From NCBI GenBank assembly GCA_001695595.3, contig MBPM02000010.1, forward strand, positions 620,001-684,000: DNA of 64,000 nt. The letters run 5' to 3'. Origin of the DNA: Plasmopara viticola. Lineage: Eukaryota; Oomycota; Peronosporomycetes; Peronosporales; Peronosporaceae. The translations under genes and the position numbers were made by a program. Shown piece by piece: positions 56,227 through 64,000 of the stretch. Numbering within the stretch: the first letter of the stretch is position 1; each line of letters starts with the position of its first letter. Below the pieces are notes generated by a model. The model searched no databases and was not told the origin of the DNA. It was given only the letters and a program-made list of their open reading frames with translations.

Positions 56227-56655
56227 CTAGTATCTATATTTTGTAGAGTAATCTTTAGGAGAAATCACAAGTCCTCGGCCCTTGCGCGCACCACGGTAGA
56301 CGGTCTCGATAATGTCGATCATTTCTCCTTTATTGTTGAATGCCCAATTAATCTTATTATTGTTTCCCGTGCCCAAGTCGATCATAATGTGTTTGTTGCG
56401 AAAGAAAAACATGACGGTACACGGATCGTATAGCTCGTACATGGTGTTGAAATCCGGTACCTCGGTGATATCGACAACGTAAATGGCAGCATAGTTCTTG
56501 ACGTCCTCAGCAATACCACAAAGCACTTCGTCCATCTGCATACACGTCGAGTCATGGTCGTGGCCAAATCGGATCACCACCACGCGGTCGCCCTCATTCA
56601 AGATGGCTTGATCGACGGCCCAACCACTCTCGAGGTGTGGCAGCAAATACGACAT
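56227..56655 (-). CDS. DIB1: U5 snRNP protein DIM1/DIB1 (TXNL4A)
   Basis: 142-aa single-exon protein from ATG 56655, the exact length of human TXNL4A and yeast Dib1. It starts MSYLLPHLESGWAVDQAIL and contains VVVIRFGHDHDSTCMQMDEV, YVVDITEVPDFNTMYELYDP, VMFFFRNKHIMIDLGTGNNN and KINWAFNNKGEMIDIIET, nearly invariant in eukaryotes. It has a thioredoxin fold without the CxxC redox pair. DIM1 is a component of U5 and tri-snRNP, placed at the core of the pre-activated spliceosome. Divergent from the large membrane-protein gene with 277 bp between starts. Confidence 0.97.
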   Translation of the reverse strand: MSYLLPHLESGWAVDQAILNEGDRVVVIRFGHDHDSTCMQMDEVLCGIAEDVKNYAAIYVVDITEVPDFNTMYELYDPCTVMFFFRNKHIMIDLGTGNNNKINWAFNNKGEMIDIIETVYRGARKGRGLVISPKDYSTKYRY

Positions 56656-56932
56656 ATTTTCAAATACACGTCAGTCACTTGAGGAAATACCGCACTACTG
56701 TGACCCCGCGGCTTCTCAAAAAAATCAGGACACAAACCCTATAACCTGTATAAGTTAGTGAAAGATCGCGTTTTCTTTTTCAAAAGTAGTTATGAGTATA
56801 CAAATCGCCCTTTGACACTCGATACCTCAATGCGGAGACGATAGCGAGCTCGACAACCATCACTCTGAGTCCGCGTGCGGTCTCACATACGGATCTCCCA
56901 CGTGGGCTCGCTCGTGTGAGTCCGAAGCTGCT
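56656..56932. promoter_or_regulatory. Divergent promoter region
   Basis: 277 bp between the starts of DIM1 (minus) and the large membrane-protein gene (plus). It presumably holds both promoters; no specific motif stands out beyond a CCCACGTGGG palindrome at about 56897-56906 (CCCACGTGGG is a CACGTG E-box-like core). Confidence 0.5.
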
Positions 56933-59900
56933 ATGATGTTGCTTTCAGCTGCTCAACGACTGTCCTTGTCTCTAGTGCTTTGGCTCAATCTGTTCTCTTT
57001 AGTCGTGTTTGTTGTCCCAGTTGACGTACGGCCCACGAAGGCAATGCACCTGAACGAGCTAAAGCCGCATTGCGCCGACTTTCGACAATACTGCGCATGG
57101 AATTCAAGCACATCTTCCTGTGCTTTTCTAAAGTCAGTTTCGTTTGTTTGCGGTCCTCGCGAGGCTCTGGATTTCCCCGTACCCAGAATCACGGCAGCAT
57201 CGCTCGAGGATGCAGCGTTCGTTTCTACATCGTCCTTTGTAGGGGACTCCAATGGACACGACGTAGAAATACCAGCTGTACCGGATTTTACCTGCCGTTG
57301 GGATGTGGCAGGAGATCTCCACTTTGCCCCGAGAGTGACGGTCGCAGTAGAAGGTGACGATTGTTTGCTGCACATTGGCTCGGGTCATATGGTCCTTTTA
57401 GGCGCCAAAGCGACATTGAAAGCATCATCGCTTAGTATTGTGGCGTCGTTCGTGCACCTTGAGGTCCAAGCGACAATCTCAGCAACTTATAGTGGCACAT
57501 TTCGTAATGGCCCAGGACTCTTTACAGGAACGGATATCTATGGTGCTAGTCATGGCGGCGGAGGCGGTCAGCGAATAATTGCGAATGCAACGATGCTTAC
57601 ACAGCAAACGACACGAGGGTTTTTCGATGTACGAGGACGTACACTGGATGTGGAGCTTGTTGAAAAGAAGGAAGCACTCTTGAAGCAAAGTAGTGCCGGA
57701 TGGCAGCTAGCTAATTTATGGGCAAAAGAGAAGGATTTGATGGCTAATTTAGCCGAAACGACAGCATCGCCAGGAGCGTCAGAGGACCCTAGTGCAATAA
57801 TTGCGCCGTTCTTACTTGGTAGTGGCAGCTGCGCGGTCATTACTGGGAATAATTCGAGCAAACACATTGTAAAAGTTGATGGAGGTGGTCGAATTCAGAT
57901 TATAGCGTCAAAAGATGTCGTTGTGATGGATGGGGCTTCAATCCAAGCTAACGGTGGCATTGCAATTGACAGGGTGAGTGGAGGCTCAGGAGGTTCTGTA
58001 TTTATTTCAGCGAATGCGCTCTCTATTAGTGGAGAAGTCCAGGCTAAAGGAGGCGATGCCTTTTGTACTGAAAAAGCTGCTGATCAAGGCATTACGCGTT
58101 GTTATCCGGCCGGTGGTGGCGGTCGTGTACAGATTTCATTCATGTCGAGTCAACTCAATACAAATGCAGTAGACACGACTGGAGGAACGCTAAACTCGAA
58201 CGTGGTAGAGGAATTGTTAGCAGCCAAGGAACGCTTTCGCCATGTTCAGGTATCGGCATTAGCTGGTGCAGCGGGTACGTACTACCAGGTAGTCAAGCAT
58301 TCGGACGGCGTGCATGAAGACCAGCTTTTCGTCAACAATGACATGCAGCGCCTGTGGCCGACTCGATTTTATAATGACGATGATGGAGCTCTTAATATTG
58401 ATGATATGGATACAGTGGTAGGTGGGGCCGTTACGAGCTTAAATGTTGAAAAGCAAGACACAGAACATATTGATGCAATCACGATTACAAATGGCGCGGT
58501 TGTCGCGACGGGATGTCTCAACTTAGCTGGAGGAGACTTAATGGTTCTCAATGGCTCTTTTTTGTTAGATGAGCTACTTGTCGGCTTACCTTCTCGACTA
58601 CCTGATTCAATAAGCACTAGCAGCGACAGCAAACCGCCACTTCTGCACATCCGTGCGCGAGATATGGTTGTATCTAGTGAAGCCAAGATGATGATGCCGA
58701 CCAGTGCTTTGCAAATTTCGGCTCGGTCTGTATCAATGGATGCAACCGCAGCACTTGAGTTTACGTGGAGCACTCAGATTGTGACAAGCCAGAATATTCA
58801 CCTGGACGCCAACATATCGAGTATGCTTGATCCACTCGTTGCCAATCCTGCCTCAGCTACCATTGCTAAGCTATTTGATACAAAAACACTGGTCTTACTA
58901 AGTGGTGGCGATGTATCTCTAGGTGGAGTCATTGCTGTTGGTGCGTTATCAGTCTCGTCGGAATTCTCGATTATGATTACTGGCCATGTTGAAACACTAA
59001 ACTATCCGAACATCAAGTCAGTTTTTAATTCATGTAAAGAGCAAGAAGAAGTTCAATTTGGTGTATCAAAGTCAGAGTTCAAAGGGGAAGATATTGGCAG
59101 TAAATCTGAAAATGAAACATTGATACCAAGCATCTCATCCGCATTACCAAGTACAAGTAATTATACTTTAATTCTCAATGCGCGTAAGTCAATATATTTG
59201 GGACAATCGGAAGAGAAGAGGCAACAATTGGAGACTCAATTGCAGCAAGACGACGAAATGGTATCAAAGCCAATCGGTCACGTGAGTGGCGGCGCTATCC
59301 TAATGTGTGCAGTTGACTTTGTTGAAATCTCGAGTGGTTCAGTTGTGTCAGCAGATGGTACGGGAGAGCTGGCGAACCAGGGCCCTGGCATGGGGATGTG
59401 CGTGAACTCGATCGGCGGCGGTGCCGGATACGGTGGTCGTGGAGCTGACTCGGGCGTTATTACTAGCGTTGGCAATTATGCATCTGGTGGGCTGCCTTAT
59501 GGAACGCGATCGGGTAAAGGTATGTTAGGCTCCGGTGGTGGCTGCGTGGACGGTGGAAATGGCGGTGGTATTGTAATGCTTGGCGCTGCGGGCCTTGTGC
59601 TGAATGGTGAAATTCGCTGCAATGGTGATGGCGGGGCAAATGGTGCAGGAGGAGGATCTGGAGGCTTTTTGGGGCTATCTGTTGCACAATATCTACGTGG
59701 ACACGGACACATTAGTGCTGTTGGCGGTGGTTCCGAATGTACTGATAGTAGTGTACAATTTTCAAGTAAAACAATGTGGCAAGCACCAGCATTCATCATC
59801 AATAAGATTCAAGATGATGCCACTGATGAACAGGCAGAAGCTCAATCACCGTCGTCGACAGTAACCCCTCGCCTTTGCGGAGGCGGCGGCGGTGGGGGCC

Positions 59901-62545
59901 GCCTGCAGCTCACAGGATGTGAATTGAGTACTTTTGGTCGATGTACAAGGGGGTTTGATGGGAATTATACTGTGGCAGGAGGTGCTACCTCTTACAGATT
60001 ACCTAGCGACGATGCTTCCGATTTACCTATGCCAACGCCTGCATTTGCTGATGCTGACACATCCATTGTTCCTGCTGGTGCAAGCGGAACTTTCTTTGGC
60101 TTCCCTTGCCCTCCAGGATCCGGCGGCCTTTTCTGCCGATTGTGCTCAGTGGGCAAATACAAGTCGGAAAGCAATAGCGCTGAATGCGTGAAATGTACGA
60201 ACGCACCAGCCAACGCGCATTATATTGGGAGGGGTTCTACAAGTGCGCGCTGTGATTGGGCATGTGACCCTGGCTACTCGGGATACTACTGTGTATCGCC
60301 GATCCAACAGCTGCTAGACGCGTGCGGTGGAGAGTTTGGGTTTGCTCTTGTGCTGATGAGCATCGTCACGTTCTTTATCCTTCTAGGATACGCCTGTCGA
60401 AATCGAAAGGAACCGTCGTATACTCGAATGTACAATAGTCAAGGAGCAAAGGGTGAGCGGCAGCATTTGCTTTCTACTGCTGTGGCAAATTCACAACGAA
60501 GCGTGGTCGCGTCACTCCTCCGCTGCTTTTACTGGCCCCGAGTTGGATACCCGAAACTTATGGAACGTGATTTGCCGGAGCACATGGCTCGGCTTTATTT
60601 GGCGGGATACAACGATCCGGAATCTCCTCTAAAGCTCCGTACGAAAGTTCCTCCAACTCTAAAGAAGGTACTTTACGATGTAGAATATAAAAATTTAGCG
60701 GATCGTATTAATCGTGTCTTGGCATGGCAACGTGGTCCATGCTCTAGCTGGGGAAAAATTGTGTACTTTTTGGTGGCGGTATTATTGTATCCATTTGCTT
60801 CGGAGGTGATGCTGTTCCGACGACACATCCGTGTAAACGAACTTAAGCGAATTGTGGCAAAGTACAATCATGCCTGCATGAAGGGCCCGAGAGCGCGCGG
60901 ATTGCTTAATGCTGTTAAGTTAGGTTATTGCGCCGATTACTCTTTGGTGTACCTAGAATTATTGTACAAGGAAAGTTCCCAGTCCGTTTGTGTGCCAACG
61001 ACTAAAATTGGTAAGCCATCGCTACCACTGGTACTGTTGTTTGCAGGGTGCGGAACGTATTTTTCGCCATTTTACTTGGATCCAAATGATTTGCTCGTTC
61101 GATCGATTCCGCAATGCCCTGAGCTTACAGCATTCATTGATGAGCCGTGGATTGAATTTGTTGCGGAATTAAATGAGTTATTACGCGTTGTTCAGCGTGA
61201 AAAAGAAACCCTCGCTGAATCCCTCATTCCTGTAGCCGTGTATCTTGAAAAGTTGTGTTTACGATCGGCGTTGGGAAGCAATCCGAGCAAACTTGGTGGG
61301 CTCCGCATTTACCTAGGTCGATTTTATGTTCAGGATGAGCTTAACATGGGTGAGGAATTTAAACTTGGTCTCTTCCTTACAACGGCTAATGAATCACTCG
61401 ACAACGTCAGCAGTCAAACGAATCTTAAACAGCTTCACCCGCAACTCCAGCCTTCCTCGTCTCGATTTGGCTATGCCAGCAACTATTCGAGAGACTTGAA
61501 CAAATACAACGTGAACGACGTGTACGGTTATGGACGTGGGGATTCTCTGGACTACTCGGGCCCTCGCCGCGACGACGACAGCTTTGAAAATAATGCCATG
61601 CTCAACGACATGGGTGGATGGGGAAGTGCACTTAGTAATCCTGGTCCGTCCTTTCGTGGAAGGAGTCTTAGTGCCAATGAAAGTGCGAACGCAGCTTCGC
61701 CAAATCCCGTGAGCAGTATTCGAGAAGAGGCATTGCGTATTCGCTCATCCAGTTCGCATGGTGATGCTTTGGTAGACAGTAGCATCTCTGGTCGTGGTGG
61801 GAACCCAGATGATGTTTTGACGCTTACAGGGTCTGGGACGTCGAAGGGTAAACAGCCAAGTAGTGCAGTCCACCATGCTTTTTATGAAGGATGGCTCGGT
61901 CCAGTGGATGCATCACTTCCTGTGCCCGGGGTATTAATTTGCGCTGACGAGCTGCGAGAGCGTCTCGCAGATCGATCTTCTCGTCAGATGCTTACGTCAT
62001 TTCTTCGCTTTCACCTACTACCTCGCAATTTACCACGAAGCAGTTCACTCAACCTATCTTGGATGCTCAGCATTTCGCTTTTGACACTTTTGATGGTTGA
62101 TTTGGCTATAACATTTGCCATCTTGGTAAATCTGAAATGCGTCACGGAAGGTGAAGTCGATCATGACTGCAGTGCTTCGATTATGGTGCCGGTGCTATTC
62201 GTGCCACCGCTCGCGCTCGTTGTGTCTCCCATCGTGGGCATTATTTCACTGGCCCTGTCATCGTCGACTTTTACGCGTCGATTCTCTGTGTGGAATGCGC
62301 TTTCTATGATCAGTGTAGGTATTGCCATTTTGGCGTGCATCACGCAATCGAGTCGACTTGTGGCTCCATGGTTTGCTGGCCCACTCCCCTTGCTTCCAGT
62401 GATTGGCATGGGAGTCAAAGCTGGCCAAGCATACCTTGTCGAGCGGTACATTGCCTTTCAAGAGACCCAACGCCGGCGTCGCGGTTGGCGTGGCATCATG
62501 AAGCGCCGGCTGTCAGACGCCAGCATTCCCACAGAGTCTCCGTAG
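56933..62545 (+). CDS. Large Gly-rich multi-pass membrane protein, plant-like family
   Basis: 1870-aa single frame from ATG 56933 (a second ATG follows at 56936). N-terminal signal (LSLSLVLWLNLFSLVVFVV), then a long lumenal or extracellular region to ~1125 with repeated Gly-rich beta-type turns (GGGGGQRI, GGSGGSVFISA, GGGCVDGGNGGG, GGGGGGGRLQL). A Cys-rich TNFR/ephrin-receptor-like module at ~1055-1120 (CPPGSGGLFC, CVKCTNAP, CDWACDPGYSGYYC) precedes a membrane segment (FALVLMSIVTFFILLGYAC). A cytosolic block with a further hydrophobic segment at ~1275 (FLVAVLLYPFASEVML) continues to three or four C-terminal segments at ~1705-1830. The block YNHACMKGPRARGLLNAVKL and the order of these parts match plant proteins of the AT5G11700/AT4G32920 type, whose function is unknown. 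Possible role in the cell surface or walls (inference). Confidence 0.85.
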   Translation: MMLLSAAQRLSLSLVLWLNLFSLVVFVVPVDVRPTKAMHLNELKPHCADFRQYCAWNSSTSSCAFLKSVSFVCGPREALDFPVPRITAASLEDAAFVSTSSFVGDSNGHDVEIPAVPDFTCRWDVAGDLHFAPRVTVAVEGDDCLLHIGSGHMVLLGAKATLKASSLSIVASFVHLEVQATISATYSGTFRNGPGLFTGTDIYGASHGGGGGQRIIANATMLTQQTTRGFFDVRGRTLDVELVEKKEALLKQSSAGWQLANLWAKEKDLMANLAETTASPGASEDPSAIIAPFLLGSGSCAVITGNNSSKHIVKVDGGGRIQIIASKDVVVMDGASIQANGGIAIDRVSGGSGGSVFISANALSISGEVQAKGGDAFCTEKAADQGITRCYPAGGGGRVQISFMSSQLNTNAVDTTGGTLNSNVVEELLAAKERFRHVQVSALAGAAGTYYQVVKHSDGVHEDQLFVNNDMQRLWPTRFYNDDDGALNIDDMDTVVGGAVTSLNVEKQDTEHIDAITITNGAVVATGCLNLAGGDLMVLNGSFLLDELLVGLPSRLPDSISTSSDSKPPLLHIRARDMVVSSEAKMMMPTSALQISARSVSMDATAALEFTWSTQIVTSQNIHLDANISSMLDPLVANPASATIAKLFDTKTLVLLSGGDVSLGGVIAVGALSVSSEFSIMITGHVETLNYPNIKSVFNSCKEQEEVQFGVSKSEFKGEDIGSKSENETLIPSISSALPSTSNYTLILNARKSIYLGQSEEKRQQLETQLQQDDEMVSKPIGHVSGGAILMCAVDFVEISSGSVVSADGTGELANQGPGMGMCVNSIGGGAGYGGRGADSGVITSVGNYASGGLPYGTRSGKGMLGSGGGCVDGGNGGGIVMLGAAGLVLNGEIRCNGDGGANGAGGGSGGFLGLSVAQYLRGHGHISAVGGGSECTDSSVQFSSKTMWQAPAFIINKIQDDATDEQAEAQSPSSTVTPRLCGGGGGGGRLQLTGCELSTFGRCTRGFDGNYTVAGGATSYRLPSDDASDLPMPTPAFADADTSIVPAGASGTFFGFPCPPGSGGLFCRLCSVGKYKSESNSAECVKCTNAPANAHYIGRGSTSARCDWACDPGYSGYYCVSPIQQLLDACGGEFGFALVLMSIVTFFILLGYACRNRKEPSYTRMYNSQGAKGERQHLLSTAVANSQRSVVASLLRCFYWPRVGYPKLMERDLPEHMARLYLAGYNDPESPLKLRTKVPPTLKKVLYDVEYKNLADRINRVLAWQRGPCSSWGKIVYFLVAVLLYPFASEVMLFRRHIRVNELKRIVAKYNHACMKGPRARGLLNAVKLGYCADYSLVYLELLYKESSQSVCVPTTKIGKPSLPLVLLFAGCGTYFSPFYLDPNDLLVRSIPQCPELTAFIDEPWIEFVAELNELLRVVQREKETLAESLIPVAVYLEKLCLRSALGSNPSKLGGLRIYLGRFYVQDELNMGEEFKLGLFLTTANESLDNVSSQTNLKQLHPQLQPSSSRFGYASNYSRDLNKYNVNDVYGYGRGDSLDYSGPRRDDDSFENNAMLNDMGGWGSALSNPGPSFRGRSLSANESANAASPNPVSSIREEALRIRSSSSHGDALVDSSISGRGGNPDDVLTLTGSGTSKGKQPSSAVHHAFYEGWLGPVDASLPVPGVLICADELRERLADRSSRQMLTSFLRFHLLPRNLPRSSSLNLSWMLSISLLTLLMVDLAITFAILVNLKCVTEGEVDHDCSASIMVPVLFVPPLALVVSPIVGIISLALSSSTFTRRFSVWNALSMISVGIAILACITQSSRLVAPWFAGPLPLLPVIGMGVKAGQAYLVERYIAFQETQRRRRGWRGIMKRRLSDASIPTESP

Positions 62546-64000
62546 TAAGAATGCTCTCAGACTATGGCCAGTCACAGATGGTTTTAACATTTGTTTGCCT
62601 TTCATTTTAAAGCGCATCGCCTGCTTCCGGCCGAGCACAATTTTACTCAACATCGACGCCAGACGGCCAAGGCTTTGCCCGATACGGCTCGGACTGAAAA
62701 CGAATATTTTGAAATTCATGTCTTTATTGGAGGTTGTCATACATAACCACCGCCTCTACCGGAAGTCATGATTCAAGGCACGAAGCTTTGTCGCCGGGGA
62801 GCGTAGGACGTAAATAAATTCACATTTCAGCCTAGTTGCCTTATGTATCAAGACATTCGCTAAAGCATACAAAGTGCAAGCTAAAAATATGATTTATACC
62901 TGTCGCGATTTATATTTCAAGTCACTAGACAATTATCGAAAAATACTTGTTTTTGCATGGTGTCAATTTTGTTGTCCGCTCCCCCGTCAACTGGTGCTTT
63001 TAAGTGTGATGGAAAATCAAAATGACTCGCATCTGTAAAAAAACTGCTCAAATTCGTGGAAAATTAGACTACGTTTTGTCTTTTTGATGTAGTTGCAGTC
63101 CTAGGTATTGACGATGCAAGTATATGCTTCAACTGGGTGAGTCTTAGCTTGCATCTTATGAAAACGTGATCGGTTTTTGGATCATATAATTTTGTGCACC
63201 ACTACGTTTCGAAATTTACAAAACATACTGCGACCGATCCAGCGCATTTACAAATTTTAAGCACATCAATGCATTCAACAATTTTAAACTTGACCTTGTC
63301 GAGCTCGACAAACCTATCATTTAAGGTCAGCGATGGATCAAAAGGAAAGCTAGAATGCGAGGCTATTACATAAACTCAACACATTTGAATGCTTGGACAT
63401 TATAACCGAATGTATTACGTAATATATGTTTTGTACTCGGTTATGGATCCGTTGCGAAGATTACTTTGTCAATCAAATTTCGGATTTTAGTACGATAACC
63501 CGAAACTTCAATATTCAATTTATGCATTTATCTTTGAGCGTACTAGAATTAATTCAAAGCTCGTGGAATTTCAAGGCATTCGCAAAAAACTTTCTCCATC
63601 TCAATTAGCGCATTATAACATTGAAGCAGCTACACATCAACTAAGTCGCTTAGAACTATCAACCCATATGACATTACATTTAGCTTTTAGTGACAAAAGC
63701 AGGCAGGATCCCCACGCGAGAATATTATAGCTGTTCAAGAAAAAAAAATCTGTGAACAATGCGCTCGGAATGCCCTCTTTGTCCTCATGACGCATGCATT
63801 AACGCTAGACTCACCAGCGCTTATAGCTCTCGCGACTTCGTGCGCTTATTATTTTAAGCTAGTGTTTGCACTTCAATTGGTGTCAGCCGCGTAGGCTTTG
63901 ATTGAGTTCGGACACTGAGTGCTTACTTAGTAAGCACAATTAATTTGTTTGGAGCATTCAAAGAGATTTGAAATAGAATATACAAGAAGTCGAAGCAAAA
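62546..64000. other. Spacer to the window end
   Basis: AT-rich DNA downstream of the membrane-protein gene. No gene recognised. A 9-bp palindrome is at 63919-63937. Confidence 0.5.
63919..63937. repeat. 9-bp palindrome (1-bp centre)
   Basis: GTGCTTACT at 63919-63927 and its exact reverse complement AGTAAGCAC at 63929-63937 flank a single T. No adjacent gene in the window. Confidence 0.8.

Noticed and set aside
1..64000. CRISPR arrays, tRNA or rRNA genes, bacterial-type operons
   Set aside because: No regular spaced repeats, tRNA cloverleaf or rRNA sequence was seen; the spliced genes and families are eukaryotic.

Overview
The window looks like nuclear DNA of an oomycete (Peronosporales: a Phytophthora or a zoospore-forming downy mildew such as Plasmopara). 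The reasons are compact genes with very short introns (mostly about 54-120 bp), oomycete-type families (M96/bZIP-START-like proteins, CCT-motif protein, WRKY19-like zinc-finger protein, a CAR-like Thr/Pro mucin), and long AT-rich spacers with decayed Ty1/copia and Ty3/gypsy retroelements. Two cilium/flagellum genes (IFT22, NME7) argue that the organism still makes swimming spores. Species assignment is inference.

Layout. 1-931 (-): left-truncated M96/bZIP-START-like gene. 0.93-8.4 kb: gene-poor, with a copia relic at 3.48-4.64 kb. 8.44-9.68 kb (+): three-exon CCT-motif regulator. 10.1-11.4 kb (-): unrecognised 416-aa protein. 11.4-16.0 kb: no gene seen. 16.0-18.9 kb (-): IFT22 (four exons), MED10, and a secreted/membrane Gly-rich protein. 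18.9-22.3 kb: spacer. 22.3-23.8 kb (+): WRKY19-like zinc-finger protein. 23.8-31.7 kb: gene desert with a gypsy scrap. 31.7-33.7 kb (-): CAR-like repeat protein. 34.5-35.1 kb (-): possible two-exon gene. 35.6-36.5 kb (-): four-exon gene resembling PAXX/XRCC4-superfamily DNA-repair factors, head-to-head (39 bp between ATGs) with exportin-6 at 36.6-40.2 kb (+). 41.0-42.7 kb (-): RING plus MSL2-like CXC zinc protein. 42.7-46.9 kb: spacer. 46.9-51.5 kb: a copia element whose 5' and 3' halves lie in opposite orientation. 52.1-54.8 kb (-): tandem pair of M96/bZIP-START-like genes. 55.0-56.2 kb (+): NME7. 56.2-56.7 kb (-): DIM1/TXNL4A spliceosomal protein. 56.9-62.5 kb (+): 1870-aa Gly-rich multi-pass membrane protein of a plant-like family. 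62.5-64 kb: spacer.

The genes do not form one pathway. They mix transcription (MED10, CCT, WRKY19-like, M96-like), splicing (DIM1), nuclear export (XPO6), probable DNA end joining (PAXX-like), flagella (IFT22, NME7) and cell surface (mucin-like and membrane proteins). No complete new system was found. The most interesting items are the PAXX-like gene in a very tight divergent pair, the internally inverted copia element, and a set of near-perfect short palindromes in the spacers.
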